A DNA stretch of 64,000 nucleotides from Cloacibacillus porcorum (GCF_001701045.1 NZ_CP016757.1:186001-250000), one strand, 5' to 3'. Shown: positions 25,601 to 35,059, counted from the stretch's first letter. Translations and numbers: made by a program. The notes: a model not told the origin generated them from the letters alone.

Positions 25601-25715
25601 TAGAGGTTGGAAAATGAAGGGTCATCTATCTAACAATCCGGTGTGTGAACCGGAACTCTGTGTACAATGATATTCTAGTACCGCTCCCATAAATCTTGTA
25701 GATACATATTTTGAA

Positions 25716-25741
25716 TATCGATATAACAATATCGGTATAGC
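25716..25741. promoter_or_regulatory. palindrome shared with the 28229-28258 site
   Basis: AATATCGATATAACAATATC followed by GGTATAG is nearly the same sequence as the dyad upstream of the flavin oxidoreductase gene. Here it precedes only a broken gene, so it may be an orphan operator left from a rearrangement. Confidence 0.5.
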
Positions 25742-25759
25742 TGGGGCGATTAAATTTAA

Positions 25760-26056
25760 GATAAAAAGGCCGTCAAACAACTTGTCTCATCTTCGGAGTA
25801 CGCATACATCTATCGCCAGGCCGATAAAAAGCCGATAAAAAAAGCCGATAAAAAGCCGATAAAAAAAGATCGACAGGAACTTATATTCGCTTATGTGAGA
25901 GAGAACGGAAGCATCTCCAATAAAGAGGCGAGGGAGATTCTTTGCCTTGCGGAATCCACGACAAAACGAATTTTGAACCGGATGGTCCAGGACGGAACGC
26001 TTACGGTGCGCGGCGAGAGAAAGGCGCGGGTGTATGTCTCAGCGATAGAGCTCTAA
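25760..26056 (+). pseudogene. C-terminal remnant of a winged-helix (AlbA-type ATP-binding) regulator
   Basis: Open for 98 codons with no start codon and a stop directly upstream. The C-terminal half reads QELIFAYVRENGSISNKEAR then EILCLAESTTKRILNRMVQ, a winged helix typical of the ends of AlbA_2-domain regulators as I remember them. The N-terminal domain is missing. The linker contains a duplicated ADKKPIKK unit from a tandem 24-bp repeat (25820-25867). Confidence 0.65.
25820..25867. repeat. two tandem copies of a 24-bp unit
   Basis: GCCGATAAAAAGCCGATAAA plus four A residues occurs twice in a row, and each unit itself holds two GCCGATAAAAA copies. Copy-number change stays in frame. Confidence 0.9.
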
Positions 26057-26069
26057 GACTGAGTTAATA

Positions 26070-26109
26070 AGAGTCCCCGGCCAAGCGGGCGCGCTTGGCC
26101 GGGGACTCT
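26070..26109 (-). terminator. terminator of the flavin oxidoreductase gene
   Basis: AGAGTCCCCGGCCAAGC and GCTTGGCCGGGGACTCT form a 17-bp perfect stem with a six-base loop, followed on the minus strand by TATTAACTC. It may serve both strands. Confidence 0.75.
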
Positions 26110-26147
26110 CTTTCGAGGGGTTTTATCGATGTGCGTACAGGAAATGC

Positions 26148-28121
26148 TTATTTAAGGTCCCAGGCGGCCTCGAAGCCTTCGCGTACCGCCGATTCTACTC
26201 GTCCGGGCTGGCGGGCGTCGCCGACGGCGAAGGTCTTGTCGCAGAACTTTTTGCACTCGGCCTCAAGGGTGTTGACGGATTTGACGCCGAGGGAGAGCAC
26301 GACATAATCTGCGGGCACGGTGACGTTTTTGTTTTCTTTGAGATCTTCGAGCACCGCGCCGTCTGCCGTGATCTCCGTCAGCTTGTGGCTTGGCAGATAT
26401 TTGACGTCGTACTTTGAAAGCTTGTCCATTGCGTCAAGGTAATGCTGTACGTAGACGCCCTTGCCGATCGCGTCGAGCATCTCCGCCACGGTCACCTCGT
26501 TGCCTTTGGCGCAGAGGAACTCCGCCGTTTCGAGCCCCGTCGCGCCGGAGCCGATGAGCAGCACCTTTTTGCCGCTGATCTCCGGCCTGCCGAGCAGCGT
26601 CTCGTCAACGGTGAGCACGTTGGCGTTGTTCACGCCCTTTATCGACCGCGGACGAATGGATTCCGCGCCCGTCGCGATTATCACCGCGTAGGGGGCCAGC
26701 GCCCTGATATTTTCCGGCGTCGCCTCGGTATTGGTCTTTACCGTGATGCCCTTCATGGCGAGCTGTTTCAGTTCATATTCAATGATCCAGTCGATCTTTT
26801 CTTTATGGGGCGGCTTGTCAGCGATGTTTATCTGGCCGCCTGCTTTTTCCCCTTTTTCAAAGATTACGGGGGCGAAGCCTCGTTCGGCGAGTACGCGCGC
26901 CGCTTCAAGTCCCGCGGGGCCTGAGCCGACGATTGCGACCGTGCGTCCCGCGCCCTCCTTTTTGAATGCGGGGTAGAGCGTTTCGCGCGCCGCCCGCGGG
27001 TTCACCGCGCATTTGACGGGGCCTTTGCCGGCGATGGTGTCCGCGACGAGAGTCTCGAAGCAGAAGGTGCAGGAGATGCAGCGGTTGATCTCGTCTTCGC
27101 GTCCCTCGTATGCCTTCTTCGCCCACTGGGGGTCGGCGACGACGGCGCGTCCGAGGCCGACGAAGTCGACGAGCCCCTCTTCGAGCATCTTTTCCGCGAA
27201 CCAGGGTTCTTTGACCATGTTGACGGCGATTACGGGGATGCCGACCTTTTCTTTGACGGCGCGTATCCTCTCGCTGCGGCAGCCCTGCGGATAGGTCATC
27301 GGCTCGGAGAGCGAGTTGAACGATTCGTATATGCCGTTTGAGACGTTGATGTAGACCATGCCCAGTTTTTCGCAGGCTTGGCAGATCCTGACGCCGTCCT
27401 CAAGCGTGAGGTATTCCTTGACGCCGTTCGGCGCGAGCAGTTCGTCGACGGTCAGACGGATGCCGATAGGGAAATCCCTGCCGCAGGCTTTCTGGATGCC
27501 CTCAGTTATCTCCTTTACGAAGTTGAAGCGCTTCTCAAAGCTGCCGCCGAAGCGGTCTGTGCGCTGGTTTGTATAGGGGCTGAGAAACTGGCTGATGAGG
27601 TATCCATGCGCGCCGTGGAGTTCCACACCGTCGCAGCCCGCCTTTTGCGAACGAACGGCGCCCGCGACGAATTTCGCGATCACCTCTTCGACCTCTTCCG
27701 TCGTCATCTCGTGTGTCTCCTGCTGGCAGACGCCGCAGGGACGCGAGGAGGAGGACCATACCGGCTCGCTGCCGTTGAGGTTTGAGAAGGTCTCGCGTCC
27801 GGGGTGGTGGAGCTGGGTAAAGAATACCACGCCCTCTTTATGCAGCGCCTCGGCGGCCGCCGCGAGCGGGGCTATATGTTCGTCTCGCGCGACGCTTGCC
27901 TGGCATTCGGCGGCGACGCCGTGTTTGTCGTCCACGCGGGTATTTTCAAGCACAATCATTCCCACGCCGCCTTTGGCGCGCTCCATCAGATAGGCGAGAA
28001 AGGCCGGCCCAATAGTCTGGTCTTTTTCGGCAACGCCCATTGCCAGCGCCGCCATAACGATGCGGTTCTTAACGGTGAGATTTCCGATTTTTCCTGGTGC
28101 GAACAGTTTCGGATATTTCAT
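26148..28121 (-). CDS. NADH:flavin oxidoreductase / 2,4-dienoyl-CoA reductase-like enzyme
   Basis: 657-aa three-module redox enzyme. Residues 1-330 are an Old Yellow Enzyme FMN barrel (KNRIVMAAL, HGAHGYLISQFLSPYTNQR). Cysteines CISCTFC and a later Cys near 345-375 bind 4Fe-4S. The C-terminal half is an FAD/NAD-binding domain (VAIVGSGPAGLEAARVLAE, VLLIGSGATGLETAEFL). Relatives are FadH, enoate reductase and trimethylamine dehydrogenase; the substrate here is an unknown alpha,beta-unsaturated compound. ATG 28121 has GGGGAG nine bases ahead. Probably controlled by the LysR gene just upstream. Confidence 0.92.
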   Translation of the reverse strand: MKYPKLFAPGKIGNLTVKNRIVMAALAMGVAEKDQTIGPAFLAYLMERAKGGVGMIVLENTRVDDKHGVAAECQASVARDEHIAPLAAAAEALHKEGVVFFTQLHHPGRETFSNLNGSEPVWSSSSRPCGVCQQETHEMTTEEVEEVIAKFVAGAVRSQKAGCDGVELHGAHGYLISQFLSPYTNQRTDRFGGSFEKRFNFVKEITEGIQKACGRDFPIGIRLTVDELLAPNGVKEYLTLEDGVRICQACEKLGMVYINVSNGIYESFNSLSEPMTYPQGCRSERIRAVKEKVGIPVIAVNMVKEPWFAEKMLEEGLVDFVGLGRAVVADPQWAKKAYEGREDEINRCISCTFCFETLVADTIAGKGPVKCAVNPRAARETLYPAFKKEGAGRTVAIVGSGPAGLEAARVLAERGFAPVIFEKGEKAGGQINIADKPPHKEKIDWIIEYELKQLAMKGITVKTNTEATPENIRALAPYAVIIATGAESIRPRSIKGVNNANVLTVDETLLGRPEISGKKVLLIGSGATGLETAEFLCAKGNEVTVAEMLDAIGKGVYVQHYLDAMDKLSKYDVKYLPSHKLTEITADGAVLEDLKENKNVTVPADYVVLSLGVKSVNTLEAECKKFCDKTFAVGDARQPGRVESAVREGFEAAWDLK

Positions 28122-28228
28122 CTTCATTCACTCCCCTTAGTGCGAATAGAGGCATAACGCCCCGTGATTTTCTACCCTACGGAGTAAATGTTAATTTATA
28201 TCTTTCACAAATTGCAGGTACTAATTTA

Positions 28229-28258
28229 AGTATATCGATATTACAATATCGGTATACT
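28229..28258. promoter_or_regulatory. palindromic candidate LysR operator
   Basis: AGTATATCGATATT pairs imperfectly with AATATCGGTATACT around a central CA. It lies between the 3' end of the LysR gene and the start of the flavin oxidoreductase gene. A near copy lies at 25716-25741. Confidence 0.6.
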
Positions 28259-28262
28259 TTGC

Positions 28263-29195
28263 TTATTTGAGGTTGTCGGAAACTTCCGCGACGGTTTCTT
28301 TTAAATTTTTAATAAAAGTCTTATCTTCACGGCTAAAACGGTAATTTTTTCGGAATATAAGAATATCGCGGAAGGAGTTGTCGGCGTCGCAGCAGGGGCG
28401 TTGTACGAGGCTGAAGCAGTCGAGCACCTCGCGCGGCATCGGCGAGACCCAGATGTATGTGCAGGGCAGCCTCTGGAGCAGCTCAAACTGTATGCCGCGT
28501 TCATAGACGGCGATCTTTTTCTTCTTCTCATGCTTCTGAGCGAGCATCCGCGCTTCGGAGACGGGCATCGCGGGAACGGAGTTGTCGTCGTGGACGATCT
28601 CCGTGAACTGGCGCAGGTCGCTGTAGCTTATCTCCGGGGCCGCCGCAAGCTGATGTTCCCGCGACATCAGCGCGAGATACTCGAAGTTCCAGATGGTCTC
28701 ATATTTGAGGCCGCGTTCGTCAAGCGCCGAGAGGAAGTATTTTTCGTGAATGTCCTGATAACGTACGATACCGAGGCCGAAGTGTCCGTCGCTGACGTCT
28801 TTTATCGTCTGCATCGAGTTGGTCTCCCGGTATTTGAGGTCGATGGCCTCGCCGCCGTCGAGGGTCTGGGTGAACTTTGTGAAGGCGTAGGCGGCGTAGC
28901 TCGCGCGCGGCTGCGAGAGGCTGAATGTCTGCGATCCGGAGGGTTTGTATAGCGATTCCAGTTCATCTATCTGCATCAGGATGTTGCGCGCGTACTCAAG
29001 GAACTGCGCCCCCTGCGGCGTCGGCACGACGCCCTTGGAGGTGCGGTTGAATATCGTGATATTCATATCCTCCTCAAGTTCGCGGATAGCCTTGCTCAAA
29101 TGCGGCTGTCCCATAAATAAGTTTTCCGCCGCCCGTGAAATGGAGCCCGTCTTCTCAACTTCGACCGCATATCTCAGGTGCTGTATGTTATTCAT
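28263..29195 (-). CDS. LysR-family transcriptional regulator
   Basis: 310-aa regulator. The N-terminal winged helix (YAVEVEKTGSISRAAENLFM then GQPHLSKAIRELEEDM) covers about 1-65. A periplasmic-binding-protein-like effector domain follows (about 90-300). It is encoded directly upstream of, and in the same direction as, the flavin oxidoreductase. That is unusual for LysR genes, which are often divergent, and implies it may sit in the same transcription unit. GGGGGT precedes ATG 29195 by six bases. Confidence 0.93.
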   Translation of the reverse strand: MNNIQHLRYAVEVEKTGSISRAAENLFMGQPHLSKAIRELEEDMNITIFNRTSKGVVPTPQGAQFLEYARNILMQIDELESLYKPSGSQTFSLSQPRASYAAYAFTKFTQTLDGGEAIDLKYRETNSMQTIKDVSDGHFGLGIVRYQDIHEKYFLSALDERGLKYETIWNFEYLALMSREHQLAAAPEISYSDLRQFTEIVHDDNSVPAMPVSEARMLAQKHEKKKKIAVYERGIQFELLQRLPCTYIWVSPMPREVLDCFSLVQRPCCDADNSFRDILIFRKNYRFSREDKTFIKNLKETVAEVSDNLK

Positions 29196-29248
29196 GAAGG
29201 TACCCCCGGATGATTTTTCATTTTAATATAATAGCAGAAAAAGAGAAA

Positions 29249-29282
29249 AGCGGCCCTCAAAAAAGGGCCACTTTCTCGTTTT
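29249..29282 (-). terminator. terminator after the phosphoribosyltransferase gene
   Basis: AGAAAAGcGGCCCT pairs with AGGGCCaCTTTCT. It lies directly 3' of the NCS2-PRT operon on the minus strand. Confidence 0.7.
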
Positions 29283-29312
29283 TACATGGGTTTTACGAAC
29301 CTATAAGGGATG

Positions 29313-29870
29313 TTACTGATCTTTAAAGACCGGCAGCCTCTCCAGATAGATGAGGTCGTCCTTCGAGTAGCCGCCCTCTTCGAGCAGGACGGCGACTTTG
29401 CTGACGACCGTGCAGCCTGTTTTCGCGAGCACCTCTTCGAGCGAACGCAGCGAGCCGCCCGTAGAGACGACGTCGTCGACGACGCAGACCCTCTTGCCGC
29501 TGAGTTTCGCGGCGTCGAATTCGTCGATGACGATGATCTGTTTTTCCGTCGTCGTGATCGATTTGACCTCGGCGATGATGGGGTGCTCCATATAGCCCTT
29601 TACCGACTTGCGCGCGACGACATAGTCGACGCCCATACGCACCGCGAGGGCGTGCGTGAGGGGGATGCCCTTCGCCTCGGGGCAGACCAGCATCTCTATT
29701 GTTCCCAGCTTTTTGATCTCCTCGTAGAGCGCGTCGGCGCATCTTTCGATGAGCCGTGTGTCTCCGAGCATTACAAAGGAGGCGATACGGAGGTTGGGGG
29801 CCACGCGGACCTTTTTCAGCTCCCGTGTCAGTCCCGCGACATGCAGAGTGTAGGTTTCATTCATAATCAT
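29313..29870 (-). CDS. purine phosphoribosyltransferase-like protein
   Basis: 185-aa type I phosphoribosyltransferase with the PRPP loop CVVDDVVSTGGSLRSLEE (about 128-145), preceded by hydrophobic beta strands. LVCPEAKGIPLTHALAVRMG is an Apt/Xpt-like N-terminal segment. It would convert a purine base and PRPP to a nucleotide; adenine, guanine or xanthine cannot be told apart by eye. It is encoded six bases after an NCS2 nucleobase permease, so the pair form an uptake-and-salvage unit. Confidence 0.88.
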   Translation of the reverse strand: MIMNETYTLHVAGLTRELKKVRVAPNLRIASFVMLGDTRLIERCADALYEEIKKLGTIEMLVCPEAKGIPLTHALAVRMGVDYVVARKSVKGYMEHPIIAEVKSITTTEKQIIVIDEFDAAKLSGKRVCVVDDVVSTGGSLRSLEEVLAKTGCTVVSKVAVLLEEGGYSKDDLIYLERLPVFKDQ

Positions 29871-29876
29871 ATCTCC

Positions 29877-30989
29877 TTATAGTCCGAATATCAGTTTGAT
29901 CGCCACGCCGGCGAGCAGCCCGTAGAAGGGATTCCAGCGGGCGGAAACGATGACGGTCGCCCCGATGGCCATACCCCAGGGGGAGAATCCGAAGGGGCCC
30001 TGCGCCGCGGGCGCGAGCGAGATGGCGGCCTGGATGTTTGAGATGAAGGTGACGAAGACGCCGAGAACGAAGAGGAGGCCGGAGATGGCGGAGCTGTGGA
30101 CGTAGCGGCCAAGGACGGGCAGCAGTTTAAAAAATAGTATCGCCGCCATTATCAGCATCATGAGGATGGAGGCCCCCACGGGATGCGGCGCGGTCGCCGT
30201 GCCGGAGATGATCGCCTCCACGGGGCCGCCGCCGAAGAAGGTGGAGCCCATGTCGGCGAGCGAGGAGTATATCGCGAGGTGATCGATGTTCGCGCTGGTG
30301 TTAGCGATACTGCCCGTTATCTTCCCGAAGCTGATGTTGGCTCCGATGTTGAGGCAGGCGAGGGCGAGGCCGCTGACGAGGATCTTCGGATACTTCCAGA
30401 TCTTCCATTCGATATTTCCCAGCGTGAGCCTTTCGCGGCTCTCGTCCACGCAGAGGTCCTGCGCCTCGACTTTTCCATATTTTTTCATGATATTGAAGAC
30501 TATCGTCGCCGCAATGACGGAGATGATGACCGTCTTCGCGAGGTCGAAGGTGATGAACCAGGTGGCGAGGGCGACCGCCATTGAGGAGATGCCGGAATAT
30601 TTTTCGGCCTCAAGCATATCGATCGAGACGAGCGCGAGCATTACGCCGACGCCGGCCATCATCGCGTTGACGATGACGGGGCCGATCAGCTCGACGATCT
30701 TTTCGTTGAGGCCGAGCGACGAGGGGATGAGGAGGAAGAGCGCGCCCCAGAATACGAGGCTCATCCTTTCACGCGGCGTGCTGCCGAGCTTACCGGCGAC
30801 GGCGATCGTCTCTGCCTGGAAGGATATCGTCGCCACGGAATTGAAGGCGAAAGAACCTGCGGCTCCGATGAGGAAAGCTATCGCGGTGGGAAAGGCCGCG
30901 AAGCCGAGCGAGAGCGAGAGCAGCCCTTGCGGCACTCCGTTCATGACGACGGCAAGCGCCGTCAGCAGATCTGTTGCGTATGATTCCAT
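29877..30989 (-). CDS. NCS2-family nucleobase permease
   Basis: 370-aa inner-membrane transporter with about 12 hydrophobic segments. It has family-like AGSFAFNSVATISFQAETIAV near the start and SSLADMGSTFFGGGPVEAII in the middle, resembling the AzgA-like hypoxanthine/guanine branch. It is shorter than many NCS2 proteins (about 430 aa). ATG 30989 follows AGGAGG by ten bases; an upstream in-frame start at 31037 would cover that site and is rejected. Operon with the phosphoribosyltransferase. Confidence 0.85.
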   Translation of the reverse strand: MESYATDLLTALAVVMNGVPQGLLSLSLGFAAFPTAIAFLIGAAGSFAFNSVATISFQAETIAVAGKLGSTPRERMSLVFWGALFLLIPSSLGLNEKIVELIGPVIVNAMMAGVGVMLALVSIDMLEAEKYSGISSMAVALATWFITFDLAKTVIISVIAATIVFNIMKKYGKVEAQDLCVDESRERLTLGNIEWKIWKYPKILVSGLALACLNIGANISFGKITGSIANTSANIDHLAIYSSLADMGSTFFGGGPVEAIISGTATAPHPVGASILMMLIMAAILFFKLLPVLGRYVHSSAISGLLFVLGVFVTFISNIQAAISLAPAAQGPFGFSPWGMAIGATVIVSARWNPFYGLLAGVAIKLIFGL

Positions 30990-31047
30990 ATAAATGATGC
31001 CTCCTGAAAGTTTTATAAAGTGGCCGTAACAGGCCAAAGCGTTAATA

Positions 31048-31076
31048 AAACTACATTAGGCTAGGGTATTTGTCAA
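31048..31076 (-). promoter_or_regulatory. promoter of the NCS2-PRT operon
   Basis: Minus strand TTGACA, a 17-base spacer, TAGTTT. It lies in the divergent spacer shared with the FCD regulator gene, which also contains a GTATCATTATGATAC palindrome at 31155-31169. Confidence 0.65.
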
Positions 31077-31278
31077 TCACGTAATTATAATTTAATATAG
31101 AAGTTTATTTTCGTCAGGGAATAGTTTGGGTTTGAATAACTATAGGGGCAGTGTTATCATTATGATACGGATTTATACGGAAATTTACCGTCAGTGATAA
31201 AATCACCGTTATATGTAGCTTATAATTATTTCATGGCTCCGGCCCGGCAGTCTGCTTAAATATGTTTGGAGGAACGTT

Positions 31279-32001
31279 ATGAAGACAGTAGAAGAGAATG
31301 TCAATCCTTTGGAATTCCCTATCCTGCATATGATGCGTGATGCCGGGTCGCCGTTGGGGGCGGGCGCGATCGGCGAGGTTTTGGAGAGTCAGGGCATCTC
31401 GATAAGCGAAGCCGGCATTGGCAGGGCGCTCCGCTCTTTTCGCCAAAGGGGGCTGCTTGAACGCCGTGGATTCCAGGGGCATGTCATAACTGATACGGGC
31501 ATTGAAAGACTCGCGGATCTTGAAGCGGCTAAAAGGTACGGAGAGACGCTGAAAAAGTTGATGGAAAAGGGCCTCACGCAAAACTATAACGTCGTCGATA
31601 TCCTGACGGCGAGACGCGCCCTCGAACGTGAGGCGGCCTATCTGGCGGCGCTCAAGGCTACGCCGGAGGATATCGCCGAGCTGGAAAATATAGTTAAGGC
31701 CCAGTACAGCGGGATGGAGAAAAACGAGAATTACGCGGACCATTCCGCGGCCTTCCACAAGACGATCATGAAGATGGCCCGCAGCTCGATACTCAGCAAC
31801 CTTTATGACCTGATAGGCCTCTCGGTCCAGTGGCAGGACTTTTTTATCGGGACATTCAAAATGTATAACCAGCCCGTCAACGTATCACATGAGAAGGTCC
31901 TGCAGGCGATAAAGGACCGCGATCCCGAGAGGGCTTCGATGCTGATGGGAAAACACCTCACCGACGTCGTTGATAACGCCAAAAAGCTTTATCTGGAGTG
32001 A
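31279..32001 (+). CDS. GntR/FCD-type transcriptional regulator
   Basis: 240-aa regulator. An N-terminal winged helix (about 10-80) is followed by an all-helical FCD ligand domain: RRALEREAAYLAALKATPED, then HSAAFHKTIMKMARSS and SHEKVLQAIKDRDPERA with the metal-binding Asp/His pattern. FCD domains usually bind organic acids or amino acids. GGAGG precedes the ATG. It is divergent from the NCS2 operon and upstream of the ThDP enzyme/TRAP genes, either of which could be its target; a strong terminator separates it from the latter. Confidence 0.88.
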   Translation: MKTVEENVNPLEFPILHMMRDAGSPLGAGAIGEVLESQGISISEAGIGRALRSFRQRGLLERRGFQGHVITDTGIERLADLEAAKRYGETLKKLMEKGLTQNYNVVDILTARRALEREAAYLAALKATPEDIAELENIVKAQYSGMEKNENYADHSAAFHKTIMKMARSSILSNLYDLIGLSVQWQDFFIGTFKMYNQPVNVSHEKVLQAIKDRDPERASMLMGKHLTDVVDNAKKLYLE

Positions 32002-32037
32002 CGGCCTCCTCTATTATCCTCTAGGACAATAATCAAT

Positions 32038-32073
32038 AAAAGGCCCGCGTCTTTACGGCGCGGGCCTTTTTGT
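32038..32073 (+). terminator. terminator after the FCD regulator
   Basis: AAAAGGCCCGCG and CGCGGGCCTTTTT form a strong hairpin with a T tract. Confidence 0.92.
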
Positions 32074-32156
32074 CGCTCGCTTCGAGGAGAACTGTAAATG
32101 GCGGCATTATTATTCATAGGCACATAAAAAATAAACCCTAGAGTAATTTTTCTTGG

Positions 32157-32185
32157 TTGACAGTACAGATAATTATGTTTATAGT
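32157..32185 (+). promoter_or_regulatory. promoter of the ThDP enzyme/TAXI-TRAP operon
   Basis: TTGACA, a 17-base spacer, TATAGT, about 75 bases before the chosen start. Confidence 0.85.
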
Positions 32186-32259
32186 ATAGTTGCTCATCCG
32201 TGACGGGCGGCGATAGTCATTTTTTCAAAATAAAACAAATGCTGAGTGGGGGTATGCGT

Positions 32260-33975
32260 ATGAAGATGTCAGGTGCGCAGATTATATTGGAGATGCTGCG
32301 GCTGCATGAGGTAAAGCATGTATTTGGCCTGCCCGGAGAGACGACTTTGGGTTTTTACCGGGAATGGCTGAAATGTTCGGATATAGAACATATCCTGACC
32401 CATGACGAGCGCGCGGCCGCCTATATGGCCGAGGCATACGCCAAGGTCAGCGGCAGGGTCGGTATCAGCGAGGCTCCGAGCCCCGGCGGCTCTCATCCCG
32501 TGCCAGGTGTCCTTGAATCTTTTACGGGTGCCGTTCCGACGATCTGTTTTACTTCGGATGTGCCGTACAACAACGATAAGAGAAATATGCTCTCTGGCTT
32601 CGATCAGAACCGCCTCTACAGCGCGATCACGAAGGAGAGCATCCTGATAACGAAGGCTAAAGATATCCCCTTCCTCATCCGCAGGGCCTTCCGCGTCGCC
32701 CTCTCCGGACGTCCCGGAGCCGTGCATATCAGGGTGCCGATGGATGTATATACGGAGGAGGCCGAAGTTGACGACCTCTATGCCGATCCCTGCATGGCCA
32801 AATGGCCGGCCTATCGCCCCGTGGCCGATTTTTCGCAGATCGACAGGGCGGTGAAGCTGCTGGCCGCCGCGAAGCGTCCGGTCATCGTCTGCGGACAGGG
32901 GGCGCTGATCTCGGACGCGGGCGACGAGGTCCGGGCCCTTGCGGAGGAGCTCAATATCCCCGTCGGCTGCACGATGACGGGCAAGGGGACGATTTCCGAG
33001 ACGCATCCTCTTTCTATACGCCTCATCGGCGCCAGGGGCGGCACGAGCTATTCCAACAAATTTCTTGAGACGGCGGATCTTGTCTTTTTCATCGGTTCGA
33101 ACACGGACTCCGCCGGCACCGATGCCTGGAAGCTTCCGAAGCAGAGCGGTGGTCTGAAGGTGATATATTTGAACATCGACGGCGTGGACGCGGGGAATAA
33201 TTACCGCACCGACGTCGTCCTTCTCGGCGATGCCAAGGCCACTGTGGGTATGATGGTTGAGAAGATAAGGGCCGAGGGAATTAAGTCCAACGCGGAAAAC
33301 GGCTGTGAGGCCGCGCCGGCGATGAAGGCGCTCGACGAGTCCCTCCGCGAATTTGTAAAATCGACGCAGTTGCCGATACATCCGGTCCGTTTTATGAAGG
33401 AGCTTGAGGCTCTGCTTCCTGCAAAAAGCCATATCGTTGTGGAGCCAAGCGTCGGCAGCATCTTCTCCGCGGCCTATATAAAGCAGAGGGAGCAGGGGCG
33501 TCTTTTCCTCTCGAATTATTCCAATGGTGCGCTCGGATACGCCCTTCCCGCGGCTATCGGCGCGGCGGTGGCGCATCCGGACCATACGATCATCGCGCTG
33601 GGCGGAGACGGCAGCTTCCATTTCAACTGCGGGGAGCTTGAGACATACGCCCGCCTCGGAGTCAACGTAAAGATGATAGTCTGCAACAACAACGTCTTTG
33701 GCTGGATAAAGGGTGAGACCGCCCATGTCTACCGTTCCGACTTCTTCGCCACGGACTTTGGCGTGGTGGATTACGCGGGTGTGGCAAGGGCCTTCGGGGT
33801 AAAGGCGTATAAGCTTGACGATCCCGCGAAGATAACGGAGACACTGAAAGAGGCGATAGAGTATCAGGGCCCCGTGCTTATCGAACTGAGGGTCCCGGAC
33901 GAGAGCCAGCTGGTACCGCCGGTTCCCCGTTGGATACCCAACGCCGTAGAAAAAGATATCCCCTATTGCTATTAA
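32260..33975 (+). CDS. thiamine-diphosphate enzyme, acetolactate-synthase-like
   Basis: 571-aa ThDP-dependent enzyme. The N-terminal PYR domain has FGLPGETTLGFY with the catalytic Glu. A central Rossmann-like domain follows, then a C-terminal PP domain with GDGSFHFNCGELETYARLG ending in NNN, the ThDP/magnesium motif. It differs clearly from IlvB in this window, and the GPTGPV-type FAD contacts are not obvious. A decarboxylase or acyltransferase for a 2-oxo acid or a sulfonate-related compound is possible. GGGGG lies seven bases before ATG 32260; upstream in-frame GTG/ATG codons are less well placed. Confidence 0.85.
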   Translation: MKMSGAQIILEMLRLHEVKHVFGLPGETTLGFYREWLKCSDIEHILTHDERAAAYMAEAYAKVSGRVGISEAPSPGGSHPVPGVLESFTGAVPTICFTSDVPYNNDKRNMLSGFDQNRLYSAITKESILITKAKDIPFLIRRAFRVALSGRPGAVHIRVPMDVYTEEAEVDDLYADPCMAKWPAYRPVADFSQIDRAVKLLAAAKRPVIVCGQGALISDAGDEVRALAEELNIPVGCTMTGKGTISETHPLSIRLIGARGGTSYSNKFLETADLVFFIGSNTDSAGTDAWKLPKQSGGLKVIYLNIDGVDAGNNYRTDVVLLGDAKATVGMMVEKIRAEGIKSNAENGCEAAPAMKALDESLREFVKSTQLPIHPVRFMKELEALLPAKSHIVVEPSVGSIFSAAYIKQREQGRLFLSNYSNGALGYALPAAIGAAVAHPDHTIIALGGDGSFHFNCGELETYARLGVNVKMIVCNNNVFGWIKGETAHVYRSDFFATDFGVVDYAGVARAFGVKAYKLDDPAKITETLKEAIEYQGPVLIELRVPDESQLVPPVPRWIPNAVEKDIPYCY

Positions 33976-34025
33976 ATATCAGGATAAAATCCCGCAACAC
34001 CAAATCGGATAAGGAGGCTGTTTCA

Positions 34026-35021
34026 ATGAAAAAGAGTAATCAGGTAATTTTCGGAGTTCTTGTATCTGTAATGACGGTGTTTTTCGCCTGCGCGGCGGGC
34101 TTCGCGGCCCCGCAGGATCTTAAGATCGGCTCCAATAAGGTCGGCAGCACCTGGTATGTTCAGGCGGCATGTATCGCGGACGCGGTGAAGAAGGCCTATC
34201 CCGGTATGGAGATAGACGCCGCCCCCATCGCCGGCGGCATCGGCAACCTCAAGCTGCTGGGAAAGGGCCAGATGAACATTGCCCTCACGATGGGCAATAA
34301 CAATCTCTGGGCCTGGAACGGACAGGTCCTCTTCGACAAGCCGATACGGAATATCCGTACTCTGGTGGGCGGCCTCGACCAGTTTTATGTTGGCATCGCG
34401 GTCCGCAGGGGAAGCGGCATAAAATCGCTGGAGGATATCGTCAAGAACAAGCAGAAGATCCGTCTCATGACGGTCCAGCGCGGGACGACCGGCGAAGCCT
34501 CCGCGGCCCATGTGCTTGAGGCGGTAGGGATGACCTACGATGATATAAAGAAATGGGGCGGCGCCGTCGACCACACCGACTTCGAAGCCATCACAAACGC
34601 TATAAAGGACGGCCGCTGCGACGTCTTTATCCAGGCCCTCTCCAAGGGACACCCCACCTTCACGGAGCTTGCGGTGCTTGGCAAGATAGATCTGATCACG
34701 ATCTCCAAAGATTCCCTGAAAAAGCTTGAAAAGTACGGCTATACGCAGTCGCTGCTTCCGAAGGACAGCTTTAAGGGGCAGACCGCGGACCTTATCCTTC
34801 CCGGCTACCGTTCGACGCTCACCGTCACAGATAAGATGGACGACGAAACGGCCTACAAGATCACCAAAGCGGTCGTGGAGGGCAAGGATGCGCTTGTTAA
34901 GGGACACAAGGCCTTCGCGGAATTCGAGCCTTCAAAGGGCGGCAGCCCGGAGAACCTCGGCGGCGTTCCCCTCCACCCAGGCGCGGCCAAGTATTATAAG
35001 GAAAAGGGATATATAAAATAG
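34026..35021 (+). CDS. TAXI-family TRAP solute receptor
   Basis: 331-aa periplasmic binding protein. The signal peptide has cleavage near GFA-AP. Family features are LKIGSNKVGSTWYVQAACIA, GGIGNLKLLGKGQMNIALTM and GGLDQFYVGIAVRRGSGIKS. TAXI receptors bind glutamate, oxo acids and other carboxylates. AAGGAGG precedes ATG 34026. It belongs with the fused permease that follows. A stem-loop between the two may lower permease expression relative to the receptor. Confidence 0.92.
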   Translation: MKKSNQVIFGVLVSVMTVFFACAAGFAAPQDLKIGSNKVGSTWYVQAACIADAVKKAYPGMEIDAAPIAGGIGNLKLLGKGQMNIALTMGNNNLWAWNGQVLFDKPIRNIRTLVGGLDQFYVGIAVRRGSGIKSLEDIVKNKQKIRLMTVQRGTTGEASAAHVLEAVGMTYDDIKKWGGAVDHTDFEAITNAIKDGRCDVFIQALSKGHPTFTELAVLGKIDLITISKDSLKKLEKYGYTQSLLPKDSFKGQTADLILPGYRSTLTVTDKMDDETAYKITKAVVEGKDALVKGHKAFAEFEPSKGGSPENLGGVPLHPGAAKYYKEKGYIK

Positions 35022-35059
35022 AGCCGATTCTCAGCGGGAGATTTTAATAACGTAGTTCT

